Part shown: positions 40,026-54,100 of the stretch, in pieces | Position numbering within the stretch: position 1 is the stretch's first letter | How the letters are laid out: each line of letters begins with the position of its first letter | Source of the DNA: Tetrahymena thermophila SB210 | Lineage: Eukaryota > Ciliophora > Oligohymenophorea > Hymenostomatida > Tetrahymenidae | Length of the DNA: 64,000 nt | Assembly: GCF_000189635.1 (NCBI RefSeq) | Contig: NW_002476484.1 | Coordinates: 62,001 to 126,000 of the forward strand | Direction of reading: 5' to 3' | Notes under the pieces: generated by a model | Told to the model about the DNA's origin: nothing | The model's input: the letters and a program-made list of their open reading frames with translations, nothing else | The model's database searches: none | Position numbers and translations under genes: made by a program

Positions 40026-40875
40026 AAAGAAAATAATTAAAAAAATAACTAACTAGTAATGCCTAACAAATTAAAATAGTCATGTAATCAATAACATAAA
40101 ACCTATTAATTAACAAACATTTTATGAATCAGTATAGCAAATAAAATCTAAAATAAAAATATATTTTAATTAATTAATTTAGAAAATACTAAAATTTAAA
40201 AATATAAAATCATTTAATTTAAATAAATAATGATATTTTAGATAATATTCATAATCAAATAATAAATAAATCAATCAATATATTTATATATATCTATCTA
40301 TCAATAATTAAATACTTTATTTTGCTAAAAGCATGTATCAATTAAAAAAACTAAAAATACAATCCAATCTTAATTATTTTTCAATTAGAACATAAAATCT
40401 TACTTTCTTTATTTGATTAACTATTGATATTAATTTAGGAATTTTTATGATTAAAGCAGGCTATAAATAAGAAAAAACTTATTTATGCCATATAATAAAT
40501 TATTTATGTATTTTATTTGTATGTCTGAATTAAATAATCGTAAGTAGTCATTAGAAATATTAAATATTGTTGTAGTATAGACAACACTCACTGAATGGTT
40601 ATATAGTATCAAATACAAAAAAGAATTGCATCCTTTAAGTTTTTGGGAAAAGAAATTAAATTTTGCAAACTCTTCAAAAGAAAGAAAGATAAAAACAAAG
40701 AAATGTAGATAGAGTGAGAGATTTCTAAAATAATAATTCAATAAAAGCAAATAGAATACAATTTGATTAATTATCTATTAAAATTACTCTCACATTATTT
40801 AAACAAATATAAAAAAAACTAATACCACAAATTTATAAATCTAAAAAATAATAAAAAAGTAAAACAAAATTGTAA
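40026..40875. other. Spacer between array members 2 and 3
   Basis: A+T-rich 850 nt with ATAAATCAATCAATATATTTATATATATCTATC-type simple sequence at about 40263. No gene seen. Confidence 0.5.
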
Positions 40876-42435
40876 ATGGAGCTTGAAGAATCTCATTCTC
40901 ACAATACAAATTCATCAGAGGTTGATTCATACTAATACAGCTCTAACTCAGTCGAAAAAGATAGTTCATAGAAATCTACTTGCTCTGAACTGTAACCATT
41001 ATAAATTGTAAAAACTGTAATCAAAAGAGCAAAAAAAATTCCTATTTTTTTGCAGAAGTTGAGTAAGTAAAAAAAAAAAGAACAATTAAAAAAGTATAAT
41101 TTTTTGATTTCGCCTCTATGTTTTCTTCCTAGCGAACTTTTGGATGTTTATGCAAACGGAGACGTTATTCTCGAGTATGATTTCTTAAAAGACCCTGAGA
41201 CAAATAAAAAAACTTTAAATTGGTCATATATTAAATAAATCACTAACGTAGAAGTGAAGGAAGATATGAACACTATTGAAATTCGTTAAAGTAATTTTAG
41301 CAAATAAAAATTTTTAATATTCCTTTTGCTCTTTTTTTTGATTATATTAAAATGCTAAATATAAGAATATTTTATATTTATTCTCTTCTAATTTTATTTT
41401 TTAAGGTGTAAATGTAGAACAAAAAAAAGATTTACAACATTTGTATAATAAATATATAAATACCCCTGACTAGAAAACGCACGAACTAGGAATCGTTCTC
41501 CGCTAGTTCGAAATATAGAAGACAGAAATTTTGAACAGTTTTTTCAATATGGTTAAAATGAACCCAAATATCTTAGAACCTCTCTTTAAACTTCAATAAA
41601 AATATGTAGCTGCTTGTCTTGATTGGATTAAAAAAAATATAAGCCAGAATAAGTATTTTTTTTATGCATTTGGAAGCTATAACTAAAAGTTTAAACAGTA
41701 TGAATAAAACCATATAGGATTCAGCAAGCCTCTACTTGAATTACTTGGTTTTGATGGAGAAAGCTTTAAGAATTACATTTTAAGGAAAGGAAGATTTGAA
41801 ATTTATAATTCGCTTTCTAGGTAAAAAACGATTATTCGAAAATTACATTTGTTAATCAATTAATTAATTATATTTTCAACTAATATCTTAATTACTTTTC
41901 TAACTTATTGCAAAGTTAGATTTGTTTTTTTATTAAATAATTTTGATAAAATTAGAATGGAGATGATTATATAAAAAATCTAATATGGAATTGAGTCATG
42001 GTCAGAAAAAAAATGGGATGTCGTTTTACTCACAATTGAAGATATTCCTGTTTACTGTTAGCAAAGAAAGTTAGCAATTTCAATCAAATAATTTTAAGAT
42101 ATCATTTAAGAATACAAACTTTAGAATATTATTAATGAAAGTTGGATTGATTTCATTAATCTTTGTGGAATAACTGAATTCTTTATTGATGAAAACTAGA
42201 TACAAAATGTATTAAATTAAAGAAGATAAATAAATTAATATGATCCCATATCCGATTTAGCCTACACAGCTCAAAGGTAAAATTTATTCTTAAAATTTTA
42301 TTTAATTAAATTTTTTTTTACAGTGAAATATTGATAGAAAAGTTTTATAAAAGTGAGTATGAAGATATTTAAAAAAAGTAATAATAATTTTAAAATAACT
42401 ACTATACTTAAGATGAAAAAATAATAATAAAATGA
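40876..42435 (+). CDS. Array family member 3: divergent PAS-like paralogue
   Basis: Start ATG 40876 (MELEESHSHNTNSSEVD); introns 41291-41405 (phase 1), 41821-41955 and 42277-42323 (phase 2), the same positions as members 1 and 2; stop TGA 42433-42435; 420 residues. Conserved blocks: Lys-rich segment, ANGDVILEYDFLKDP…TLNWSYIK, YINTPDQKTHELGIVL, CLDWIKKN, HIGFSKPLLELLGFDGESFK and LRKGRFEIYNSLSR. The region after the second intron is less conserved (WSEKKWDVVLLTIEDIPVY) and the D-G-x-x-I-P strand is replaced, so ligand or partner binding may differ. Confidence 0.8.
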
Positions 42436-43474
42436 ATAAATAAATAAACTGCAAATATAATAGGCTTAAAATATTCTTATACCAAAAATCTTCTAATAAA
42501 ACTAAAAGTTCAATTAAAATAACTTCTTTAAAATATTAAAAATAAATATTAACTAATTAACCAAACCAATAAACAAATAATCAATTTAACTCTATTAAAA
42601 ATATATTATCATAAAATCCAAATTAAAAACTAGAATAAATATATATTTTAATTAACTAATCAATTTTAGGTAGTATTTTATAATAAAATATATGTTAATT
42701 TTTCCTAATTAATATCTATCTAATTGACATTCACTCTCTAAAATATTTAAAGAGCTAAATATATCCTTATATTTAAATTATTAATTATCTCCTTTTATTT
42801 ATATAATAAACTATTTTAGAAAATGTAAATTTTTTAGAAAAACAATCTCAAATGAAAATATAATATCATTTTCAATTTTGAAAAAAAATTCTAAAAATAA
42901 AATACAAATAAAATTTACAAAGAAGAATTTAAAAATATTATTTTTTTAAATGAACTTGTATTTTTAATTTTTTTTATTTGGTGGTATATGAAAGAATATA
43001 AATAAATAAAGAAATTAATATTGATTTTTATTTTTGTTTGATTTTGATGATAAATAGTAGATGTATTAGAAAAATAAAGACCTAAATTTGAGTTGAAAAT
43101 TTTCACAAAATTAATTAATTAAATTTGAAAAGCAAATTGATATTTTTGAATTATTTTTTATGATTTTAATAAATGATTGACAAATATAAAAAAATATAAA
43201 TTAATTACAATCTTTTATTGCTTGATAAATCTTGCTAGTGAGAAGAAAGATGCATTTATTAATAGAAAGATAGATAAATCAAATGTTTTATATAATTAAA
43301 ACTATTAAATCCTACTATTTATAGCTTTTAAGAATTTATTACACCTATTTTGATAATTTATTATTTTAATGCTAAAATGCAGAAACAAACATTTGGTCAA
43401 TCAGTGGTATTTTTAAATCATACCATTTACTGTTGCTGCATGTTAGCTATTATTTTAATATTTTTGCAAATATC
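42436..43474. other. Convergent intergenic gap
   Basis: Between array member 3 (+) and the P450 gene (-). A+T rich; nothing supported. Confidence 0.5.
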
Positions 43475-44983
43475 TCATTGGTAGATCAAAGGATTTTCTT
43501 TGAGCTTAAGATTAATTCTGAGTTTATCAACTGGTTCTATTAAGAAAGCATAGTTGAGAACCATTTCAAAGTTAGGATCGCTTTCAAAATCAAAAGTCTT
43601 CATGAAATAATTAATCATAATTCTAGCTTCTATTAAGGCAAGATGTTAGCCAATGCAGTTTCTGGGACCAGCATTGAAGGGGATAAAAGTGTAAGGAGTG
43701 ACAGTATTTTTGTTAAACCATCTTTCAGGCTTGAAGGAATGAGGGTCTTCGAAATATTTAGGATGTCTGTGAACAGAGCAGGGAGAGGGCTTAACAATAG
43801 TTCCCTTCTTGATAGGAATGTCCTTAAGCATGTGGTCTCTAAGAGCGACACGATTGAATAATTAACCAGCGGGTCCATAGAGACGTTGAGTTTCTTAGAT
43901 AACTCCATTAAGGTAAGGAAGCTTAAGGAGACCATTTTGAGAGTAGTCAGTGTTAGCATCAAGTTCTTCTTAGAGTTTCTTTTTAATTTCGGGGTGTTAA
44001 GTAAGGAACCATATGGCCATACCGCAAAGATGACCAGTTGTATCCATACCAGCAACGTAGAAAGTCATGAATTCACTAATAATTTCATCGAGGGAGAGGA
44101 CTCCAAGGAGGTTATTCTTTTTAAGATAATAAACAAGATCTTCCTTGGTAGTTTATTCACCACGCTTTTCTAACTCTTCTTCTTCTTTGATACGCTCGTT
44201 GATGATGTCACCAATCATTTGACGGAATTCTTTTATCTACTTGTTCAACTTTCTGTCAGATTCTCTGATGCCCCATTTGAAGAAATTGGTACGGAATAAG
44301 AAGTAAAAGGGAGTGCTAATTTACTTACCAACAGAGTTGATGAGGTATGAAAGAGCTACAGACAAACTCATGCCATAGAAGGATTTATCTTTTGAAATAT
44401 TACTGAAGAAGGTTTAGATAACGACTTCAGCAGTGATTTCTTAAAATAATTCGATGACATCAACGTTTTTAACATTGCCTGAATCAATATAACGCTTATA
44501 AACTTCCTTAGTAATTTTTTCTATTGATGGGACACGTTTGCTGAGTTGTTCGAAGTGGAAGACACCAGAAAGTACATTTCTGTTTTTCTTCCATTGGGGG
44601 CCTTCAGAGAAGATGATTCCCTAACCTACGAGTCTGATGATATTGTCAATTAAGAGAGTAGTCTTTTGATAAGCCTTGTTTTCAAGTTAGACAAACTCCT
44701 TAATATATTCAGGGTCAGAAATCTTGATGATGGCACCTGTGGCATTGTTTTCAACATAAATTTTAGGGTCTGATCCGTCATCATACATATGCTTCAAGTG
44801 ATGATCAACATCTTTGTATTGCTTAACACGTAAGCCAGCACCATAGAAAACACCAACGAAAGGGTAGAAAGAACCTTTACCCCACTTCAAGTATTTTCTG
44901 TACTACAAGTAAGGATTGATAATAAATACATACAAAATGTATAGGACTATTGCTAGACCTGCTAAAGCAAAGTAGCTTACCAT
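43475..44983 (-). CDS. Cytochrome P450 monooxygenase
   Basis: Heme-thiolate monooxygenase; substrate unknown. One uninterrupted frame from ATG 44983 to TGA 43477-43475, 502 residues, the normal eukaryotic P450 length. An N-terminal anchor helix (YFALAGLAIVLYILYVFII, residues 4-22) predicts an ER location. Oxygen-binding I-helix AGMDTTGH at about 311-318, K-helix ETQR at about 361, PERW about 60 residues later, and the heme loop FNAG-PRNCIG with Cys about 443. All key residues are present. It is intronless, unlike most neighbours, and uses C-ending codons (TTC, ATC, CTC, AAC) and CGT far more than the surrounding genes, a sign of selection for high expression. It sits on the opposite strand inside the PAS-like array. 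Confidence 0.95.
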
Positions 44984-47900
44984 TAGAAACTTGTCTAAAT
45001 ATCTATTTATGTTTTTTTTAATTTTTAATACAAAAATTTTTTCTTAATTTTTTATCTTTAATATCTTTGGTTAATCAATTTAAGCAATCAATGGTTTGGA
45101 TCTTTGGCCTCTAAAACATAAGACTTAAGTTAATTAAAAGATCAAAAATAGAAATGAAAATGGTATGTTTACTTATTTTTAATTTAAAGATACAAACAAA
45201 TAAATAGATAAGCCTATTAACAGAAACAAAAAAAACAAATAATGAGTGAAAGAAGGAGAGATATTAAATCAGACATTCAATCAATCAATCAAAAATTGTC
45301 AAAATAAATCAAATTATTAATAATTAATTAATTTTAGATGTTTTTTTTTTTCATATAAAAGAATTATACGTCAAATATTTTTTGCAGTACGCTATTTATA
45401 TATAAAAGAAATTCTTAGCTTGGTATATCAACAAATAACAAATATTATTTCTTTAATTGAGTAACCTATTAATAAATACTTCTACTTTGAATAAACGCAC
45501 CTTAAAACCATTTCTTATTATAATCACTAGATTAGATATACAATAAATTATAAAAACTAAAATAGTATTCATTTTTATGATAAGATCTTTTAGTATGAAT
45601 TAATTATTATTTTTTTTAGATTACCTCCAGGTTTACAATCGCATCCAATTAAAAAATTAATTTGACAAGTGATTTTGTGAATAATTCTTTTATTAGTGAC
45701 TCTAGTTTTCCCTTTTAGAAAAGTAGATATAATTTTATATATTTGCACATTATCCCAGCCAAGCATTTTATTCATTCACTATAATTGATAATTCAAAGTT
45801 CTTTTTTAATTTTCATTTTTAAAGGAATTAAAGAAAGATATTTCAAGGCCTTTTTTTCAAATTGTTTTTCTAAATTGAAATATTTGTAAGTCATATTATT
45901 TTTTTAATTAGTTTGTTCCCTCCAAACGAAATAATTTAACTCAATCTAACCATTTTCTCTATTGTTGTTAAGCTGTTAGAATTTATTTTTCACTAGCTTT
46001 TAAAATAACTTTTGTTCTAAGTTTTTCAGTTGTAAAATATAGTTTATGCTTTACAAAATATCTTTTTTAATTGTGGACAAATAGCATTTTTTACCAATTG
46101 TATTTAGCGTCATTTAAAAAAAATCCCCCTTATTAATAGTATGATATGTTAAGATATTCTTTTTCACTAATTAAATTACACTTTTTTGTGAAATAAAAAT
46201 TGGTTATTGATTAATTGATTTCTTAACATGCTACTTTTATTTATCTAAAACTGATAAGTTGAGTTTAAAATTTTATATCTCCCATTTTTTAATTTGATAT
46301 CTAAAATAAGAAGTAATTTTAATAAAGAGAAAAATTAAAATAATCCAGCTTTAAACTTATTGCATTTTCAATAAATATGATTTTTTAAACTTAATAAAAA
46401 ATATTTATTTTTAATTAATAGTAAAAGAATTACATTTTTTTGAATTGACTTTATTATGTAATCTAATTAAATATAATTGATAAAGGCTATTGATTTCCCA
46501 TAAATAATAAATTTACTCACTTCTATAAAAGAGATTGATGTATTTTAATTCAATTTAGAATGCTCTTATTTTTAACTAAATTTCTAGCTTAATTATTTGA
46601 ATTTAATAGCTCTATTTATTATTATGTTAAATTTGTTGAAAAAAAATAAAATTATTAAAAGATATTATTTAATTATATTACTTTTGGATGATTAATATTA
46701 AGAGCTGACCTAGTTTTATTTAATCAAATAATAAGAAAGAATTTAATTTTTTTAAAAATATAATTTAAATTCACATATACCTTTTGAAAAAATAACATTT
46801 TGTTTATTATTTTTCAAAAATAAACTTTTAATTAATTATTTTCATTATTTTGTTTATTTGATTTTAAATTTAAGCTAAAGTTTTATTGGTACTCATATTA
46901 ATTTGAGCAAAAATATACCAAAATATAACAAATGTAAAATTTACTATGCTTAATTGTATTTAAATTTTTGAATTTTTTTTATCCAAATATTAATGGAGCA
47001 AGATAATTTTATTTAGAATAATTCAAATGACAAATTAAAATATATGAAACTAAAAAATTAAAATATTAACTATTAATTACTACAAGAAAGAAACATAAAA
47101 AAAATTTATGTTTAGGCAAATAAAATCAAAATTTTCAAGTAAAAAACCTTTAAAATTATTAATAATTATAAGTTTTGCTATTATTCAAACAATTTCAATG
47201 ATGATTTTTAAATAAGTTAAATTTAGTTATTTAACATAAATATTTGGTTTTATTTTTATTCATTAAATTAATTTATTTGCTTTTAAATTACTTTACATTC
47301 AAACCTTTTGAATTGACTATTTTCCTTTAATGTTTTCAATCAAATGTACAGGTTTCCAAATATCTTATGGTCAATAGAAAGCCATATTTATATTATAAGT
47401 TTAAAAAAGTATAAATTAAAATAAGTTTAATATTTTGATTCATAAAAAATTATTCTTAAAAAAATCGTTTATATTAAATTTATTTTATTTAGTTCTAATC
47501 ATGCCTATTTTAAATAGAAAAAAATTTCTTATTTTGTATCTATGTTTTTTGAATTAATTATTAAATAAATAATTTAAAATAGATTTTTTATTTTTAAATT
47601 AAAATAATTAATGTTAACTTTTTGGTTAAAATATGTTTTAAATGCTTCTTAAAGTTTAGTGAAATTAATTAATTAAATTTATATTCCTTTTTTAAAATTT
47701 ATCAAATTTTTGAATTTTTTTTAACTCCTATCTCATAAGAAAAAATCTGTTTAAAGTATATTTTACTAAAAAAAATAGAAAAATATGTAGATTTAAAGAT
47801 ATCATAAATGAAATAAATAAGCAAGCGATAGTACTTCTTCTCTTAATAAATTCTCAACTAAGAGCTAGGATTTGGCCCTAAATAATTTTAAAATATAAAA

Positions 47901-49266
47901 ATAAATCATAATTTTTGGAAAAATACAATCAATCATTTGTGTTATGATCTTTAAGTACATTAGATATGTTCTGAAGAAAACCAAATAACCAAAAATCAAA
48001 AAATTCAATCATTTATAAAGATAAAAAACCCTCTTAAATATTTTCATATCTCTAAAATGAATTTTTAAAAAAAATCAATTAAAGGAAAGTAAGTCTGATG
48101 AATATTATTTATTTATTTAGTATTAATTTCCATTAAAAAAAATTCAGAAAAAAATCTAAAAATAAATAAAGCATAAAAATGAAAGTATGCAAGTAATAAT
48201 TTTATCAATATTAGTTTTTAATTTAAGAGCTTGAAATGTTTATAAAAAAAATAAGTTTTTAAACGGAAGGAAGATAAAAAGTATAAATAAATAAGTAATT
48301 TACAGAGATATTTTACTTAAATCTTGGTTTATTTTTTCTAAAATATATCTTAAATAAGTACATTCAATTAATTTTCTTACCAAAATAATTAATTGTTTAT
48401 TTAAAAGTAGAAGTAAAAAAAAATAACCAATTTTTTAATTTAAAAAATTAATCACATCTTCTAAATTCGAAAATCTAAAATTTAATAATTGATTTATTGA
48501 AACAAAATATATTTAATAAAATTTCAAGAAAATATTTTTTAATTTTAACTCATTTATTCATATACAAATTTAACTGTTAAAATTAAAAAATATTCTCATA
48601 ATAAAGATTTTAATTTATTTTTACCAAAATGAATTTTAATACAAAGAATTAATTAATTATTATTTCCATCAAAAATAATTTATAAAGTATATTTTTATTT
48701 ATTTTAAAGATTTTGTATTAAACAAAATGAATCTTAAAAGATTAATATTGATAAATGAGACAGATTAGCTTAAAATGTAATTTAATTTTATTAAATATTT
48801 TTTAATTATGAATATTTATTTTTAGGTTTTATATTTTATAAAATTACGAACACATTTTATATTAATTATCAAATAAATTATTTAATTTCGCTTCAGCCTT
48901 TCTTTTTTTTAATTGATTTTAATTTATTTGATAAAATGTTATTTATAAAAAAGATCTGAATATTCTACTAAAAATCACATAAAATATTCCACTAAATTCA
49001 AAAAAAAAGAATTTGTTATTTTATGCATTCTTCTTTTTGTTTATGTTATTTGTAAAATTCTGATAAACAATAATATGAAAAGGCATTGTAACAAAAAAGT
49101 GTAATTTAACTTGAGTATTATTAAGCAGACAATCCATATTTAAGCATTAATATATATTAATGATTTTAACTCAATACTAATATAAAATAAGATTTGTTCT
49201 AATTAATTGATTGATTGATAATCATCACTAGTTTTACTTTATTAAAGTCAGATTTAAAATTGAGAA
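44984..49266. other. 4.3-kb A+T-rich gap with no supported gene
   Basis: Upstream of the P450 gene. Composition is more uniform and A+T richer than the exons, with frequent AATTAATTAAT tracts and no frame keeping coding composition for long. A short minus-strand frame (45590-45775) with GCDCKPGG is discussed as a finding. No RNA gene recognised. Confidence 0.5.
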
Positions 49267-51144
49267 ATGTAGTAGCTTGAATAAGTTAAATCTAATTTAG
49301 ATATGAACTGCCTAGAAGAATAATCATTTGATTTCGAATAGTGTTATGGACAATATATTATGCTTTAAACACCATCTCATTCTTTGCTTAGCTCAGAAAA
49401 CTAAAATTCTGAAGATTAGTAACAAGAAGAAAATAGAAATCAAGAATTATTATCTAAAAAGATAGTAAAAAAAAGAGCTAAAAAAGTATCAAAATTCATC
49501 CAGCAAAAGCTGAAATAGAAATTGCAAATAAATGAAAAGCTGGATATTTCTCTCTTCAAAAATATTTAACTTCATAAGGATATATTTTATATTTTCGGTG
49601 ATTAAATTATTGAACTAGATTATAATTTGAAACCTTTTGAAGATAGACCAATAGACTTAAATTAGATTACGCAATTTAAAAGTGTCAAAATGGTGGAAAA
49701 AATTAAATAAATTGATACTATCGAGCTAAATTATGGTAAATATTTATAGAATGTATGTATGATATGCTAATTATTTAAGTGATAATTGAATAATCACAAA
49801 ATAACTTTTGTGTATTTAATGTAAATTATTTTTAATTAAAAGAAATGAGCTCAACATAAAGAAGCTAATTTCAATTTGTCATAGACAGGTTTTTATAAAG
49901 TGATCAAAGAGATTTATATTAATTCGGTTTATGTTTACAGAAACTCTAAAATTTATCAGTTTGCTGCTAAAACGATCTTAATAAGCATCATTAAATATTA
50001 ACAAATCCACAAAACTGCTTTGCAATGATAGAAAAATAAAATCTATTTTACTAAAAAAGCTATGAATGGATTAAGTCAAAAACTGATGAGAGTGATTTTT
50101 TTACATACACACTTTCTAAGCTAAACTAAGAGAATATGATATTCTAGACTAATAAGACAGGTATTAGCAATTCATTTATTGCATTGTTAGGAGGTGATTT
50201 TGATACCATATCTCAAGTTGCTCTTCGAAAAGGGGGATTACATTTCTTGAATTCCAGATCAAGGTAGTGAAATCTGATTTATATTTTTTATTAGTTATAA
50301 GTAACAGATCATTTTATAAATGATAAAAAGTTAATTTAATAATTAAGAACGAAAGATAATAATTTATTAAGATAAATATTGATTGATTAATAGTTAGGTG
50401 GATGGATATAAATATAAATAAATCATCTTACCCGCTAATATTACAAATCTTATAATTTAAAAATAGAATCAAGATACTAACCAAATGATAATTGAGTTGA
50501 TCATTTCTTGATCAATCAATCAATCATCCAACCAATTTTAATTAAGTTTTCTAATTTATTTTATTGCTTTAGATTCATAAGAGATAAATATTTTTAAAAA
50601 TATATCTTAATACATTTCAAATAATAAATAATATAGGTTTTTATAGGTTTTTGACTAAATATAATACATAAATACGTTTTAAAACCCACAAAGAGAGCTA
50701 GAGTTTGAGCTCATAACATTCGACTAAATAATTGTACCTTGTAAAGCAACAGTAGAATATCTCTATCTTCCAATTTGTAGAGATGAAAATTGCTTTTACA
50801 GAAAAACATACAAAATCGATTCAATATATTGGATGAATTTTTATTCTACTTGTAAGTTAATAAAATATCACGTGAGTCCAAATATTATAATGTAGGTAAT
50901 TGAGACCAGAAAAAAATTGAGTCAAGAGCAAAAGATATTATATGAATCTTACTTTGATGATTTTGTATACACCACTGAAAGGTTATATTTAATAATGTCT
51001 ATAATTTGTACAGCTATTTATTATTTTTTATTGAACAAAAGCGAAATATTTTTAGAAAAATACTATCAAAAAGAAAAAGATCGTCTGAATAAAGAGAAAA
51101 ATAGCAAATTACAGCATTGTGGTTTCATAACAATAAAAAATTGA
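49267..51144 (+). CDS. Array family member 4: most divergent PAS-like paralogue
   Basis: Start ATG 49267 (MQQLEQVKSNLDMNC); introns 49736-49842 (phase 1), 50264-50636 and 50982-51041 (phase 2), again matching the family; stop TGA 51142-51144; 445 residues. Conserved landmarks: KKRAKKVSKFIQQKLKQK, IFYIFGDQIIELDY, SYEWIKSK, TGISNSFIALLGGDFD, LRKGGLHFLNSRSR, FDQIIVPCKATVEY, VSPNIIMQVIE and SEIFLEKYY at the C-terminus. The D-P-F/KTY…W box is changed. The middle intron is much longer (373 nt) than in the others, and the last intron begins GTTATAT, not GTAA. It is separated from members 1-3 by the P450 gene and a long gap. Confidence 0.72.
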
Positions 51145-54100
51145 TGCCTTTTTCTTTTATATTAATAAGTTAAGACATTAATCAAAATGAACTTAATTAA
51201 GAAAGACACTTGTTAAAAACTAAAAAGAAATGAAATGAATGGATTCTTATCTGATGTATATTCTTTGAATTAGCATATTCAAATAATCATATGCGCTTGA
51301 ATGTTAATAAAGATGCACACACTTAAATATTTTAAATTTTCTATTCTAAAAAATATTATGTTAACTTCAATAATAAATAAAATAAATTAAAAAAAGAAAA
51401 CCTTATTTATTGCTATTTTCCTCAAACTAAAATTACTAAATATTACATTTAAATTGTAATAATGTGGTTGTTTGTTAAAATTTATTTCTAGTAATTTTTA
51501 ACATCTAAAATATAAATTTAATAGTAGTACAAAACATATACTTTTGTTATAGTGCAATTAAATTTAACTTCTTATCTCAAGAACTTGTTAAATAAATTAA
51601 ACCATTGCTATAAAATAATAAAAAGCTAAATTAAAATTCATTCAATAAAAATAAAAAAATCAATCACAAAATCAAACTAAAAAATATGCATGTATTTTAG
51701 TTAATATTACTCTAATTAATTAATTATCAAGAAATAAAACTTATCTTTTAGAAGAAAGGAACTGTTTGCTATCGTAAATAGCTTTAATTCAAAAAAAACA
51801 ATTAAATTCAATGTTAGTAAAATAGTTCACAAATATTCTAAGATTTGATTCACATACATTTCAAAAATGATTTCAAGTCTCATGATACTTTTTATTAGTC
51901 AATAACATTATTAAATAATCATTCTTTTCTCCTTTTTAAATTAAAGATTAAGAGAAATAATTAGAATTTTTTTGTTTTTGATTAATTTTTATATCGTCAT
52001 TACTACAGTTTCCTCTTTTTCTTTAGAAAAATGAAATTAATTTTTTGATATTACTAAAAAAATGTATATTTTGAGATAGTACATAATCATTTATCAGGTA
52101 AGGTAATTTATTTGGTTCTTATATTAATTTAATCAAATGAGTTTTTTCATAAATCTAAATGCATTTTTAATCACAAATAACATATTCCTAATTAATTTAT
52201 AATTTTACTGAAGCTATAAGATAGTATAGCTATTTTGACTTCTTAAGAAACTGTAGTACTATGCTAAAGATATCTTTTATTTTATAATTTAGAAAGTTAT
52301 CTTACTTCTCTTATTAAATATCAATCAAACAAACATCTTACCTTAAAAAAACCTCTAATCCTTTTTTAATTTTTACTTTTTAAAATTCATTTTGAAAATT
52401 GAATAGAGAGCTGAATATCACACACTTATTCAGAGAGTAAGGTAAAATAATAAAAAAAAGAAAAAAATTCAAATTTTTTTTGAGAGATATTTATTTTCGA
52501 GATTTCAGAAATCAGTAATTATCAATACCTATATTTTCTAATTTAATAAATCATATTTATCTGTAAATTTATTTGCAAATGTTACAATATTTAATTGTTC
52601 CTCCCACCGTTTTTTTATAAAGCATTTTATGAAAATATTATTAAACAACTTGAAAGTTTTACTTCTCAATATATTATAATTATGCTATACACTCTGATTA
52701 GTTAATATCACATCAATTTTTAGGAACTGTGTTTTAGCAAAAAGTATGATAATTGATGTTTGGATAGTTAAAACAAAAAATATTTCAAAAAATTTCGAGG
52801 TTATTGAAATATGTAAACATCATTTAATATTTATTTAAGTATTTTTAAAGAATATCTTTCCCAAAGAACCCATGTAACATACTGAATTTTTGTATTTTAA
52901 ATTTAAAATATTATAATGCCAAGAGAAAAAAGTACACGTTTATATACACTTTATCTAATTTTAATTTACTTATAGGTTAGATAACTATTAAGATAGTCTA
53001 TTTGATCTTGTGAAAAACTCAAGTTTTAAACAAAAAGAAAATTAACCATCGCTTCTAACTAAATTAGTAAAAGAAATCAAATATCTTCAAGACTTCACAA
53101 AACTTGTAATGAAAAATAATGTTTTTTCTTTTTGATATGTTTCCAAAAATATCTTAATATCATATTATTTAGCTGAAATCAAATCAATTACAAAGGGTTA
53201 GATTATATTTAGACATTTAAAAGCTAATTTTATATTTTTAAAAATTAAATTTTGTGAAGAAAGCTGAATTTAAATTAATAGTAAAAGAATAGAAATTTAT
53301 TTAATTTAAAATTTATTTTTTTTAAAAAAGTGAATGAATTTGAGTAACATTTATTTTATAAAATATATATTTTATAACAAAATTGTTGGATTAAAAATAG
53401 GCATAAATAAATAAATAAACAAATAAACAAATGCGTTTGATAGCGAATTAATTATTAGTTCAAATAATTTAGATGGTATTTGTTTAATTCTAACCTTAAA
53501 GATGAAGGAAATATCGATTGATGGATTATATATTATTACAGAAAACAATAATTAGAATTACAAAATATTTAAAATGGCATTGATTAATTAAGAATGTAAA
53601 TATAAAAATGTATATTTATAGTATAAAAGGAATAAAGGTTAGATAAGTAAATAAACTCAAATATTTACTTATGGTAGGATCAGACCAATTCATAAATTTA
53701 ATATCTGTTTAAGATTGGATAAATAGATTGATATTTAATTAAATTTCAGATGATTGATTTTAGTATTTTTCTAATAAAAAAAAATAATTAATTCGCCTTA
53801 ATGATCAACTTTGTGGGAAAGAATGCAAAGATCTTAATGCAAATTAATAAAGTGAAAATTAAGAAAGGATTATTATTTTTTTCGAAAAATGTAAATTAAT
53901 CATCTTAATTTTCTTTTTCCTATTTTTTTTCAGTTTTTCATTGATTAAATAACTCTCTTTCAATAGAAAATGTAAATTTTTATAAATAATACTAATTCCC
54001 TTTAATGCAAATGTTACTTTTTTTAATTAAAAAGATCAATTTTTAAATTCATACAGAAGCATTTTTCTAATGTTAATATATATTTATTTATATACATATG

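Noticed and set aside
45241-45465. Possible short gene starting MSERRRDIKSDIQSINQ
   Set aside because: Coding-like only for about 20 codons, then A/T-rich low-complexity sequence; no homologue recognised.
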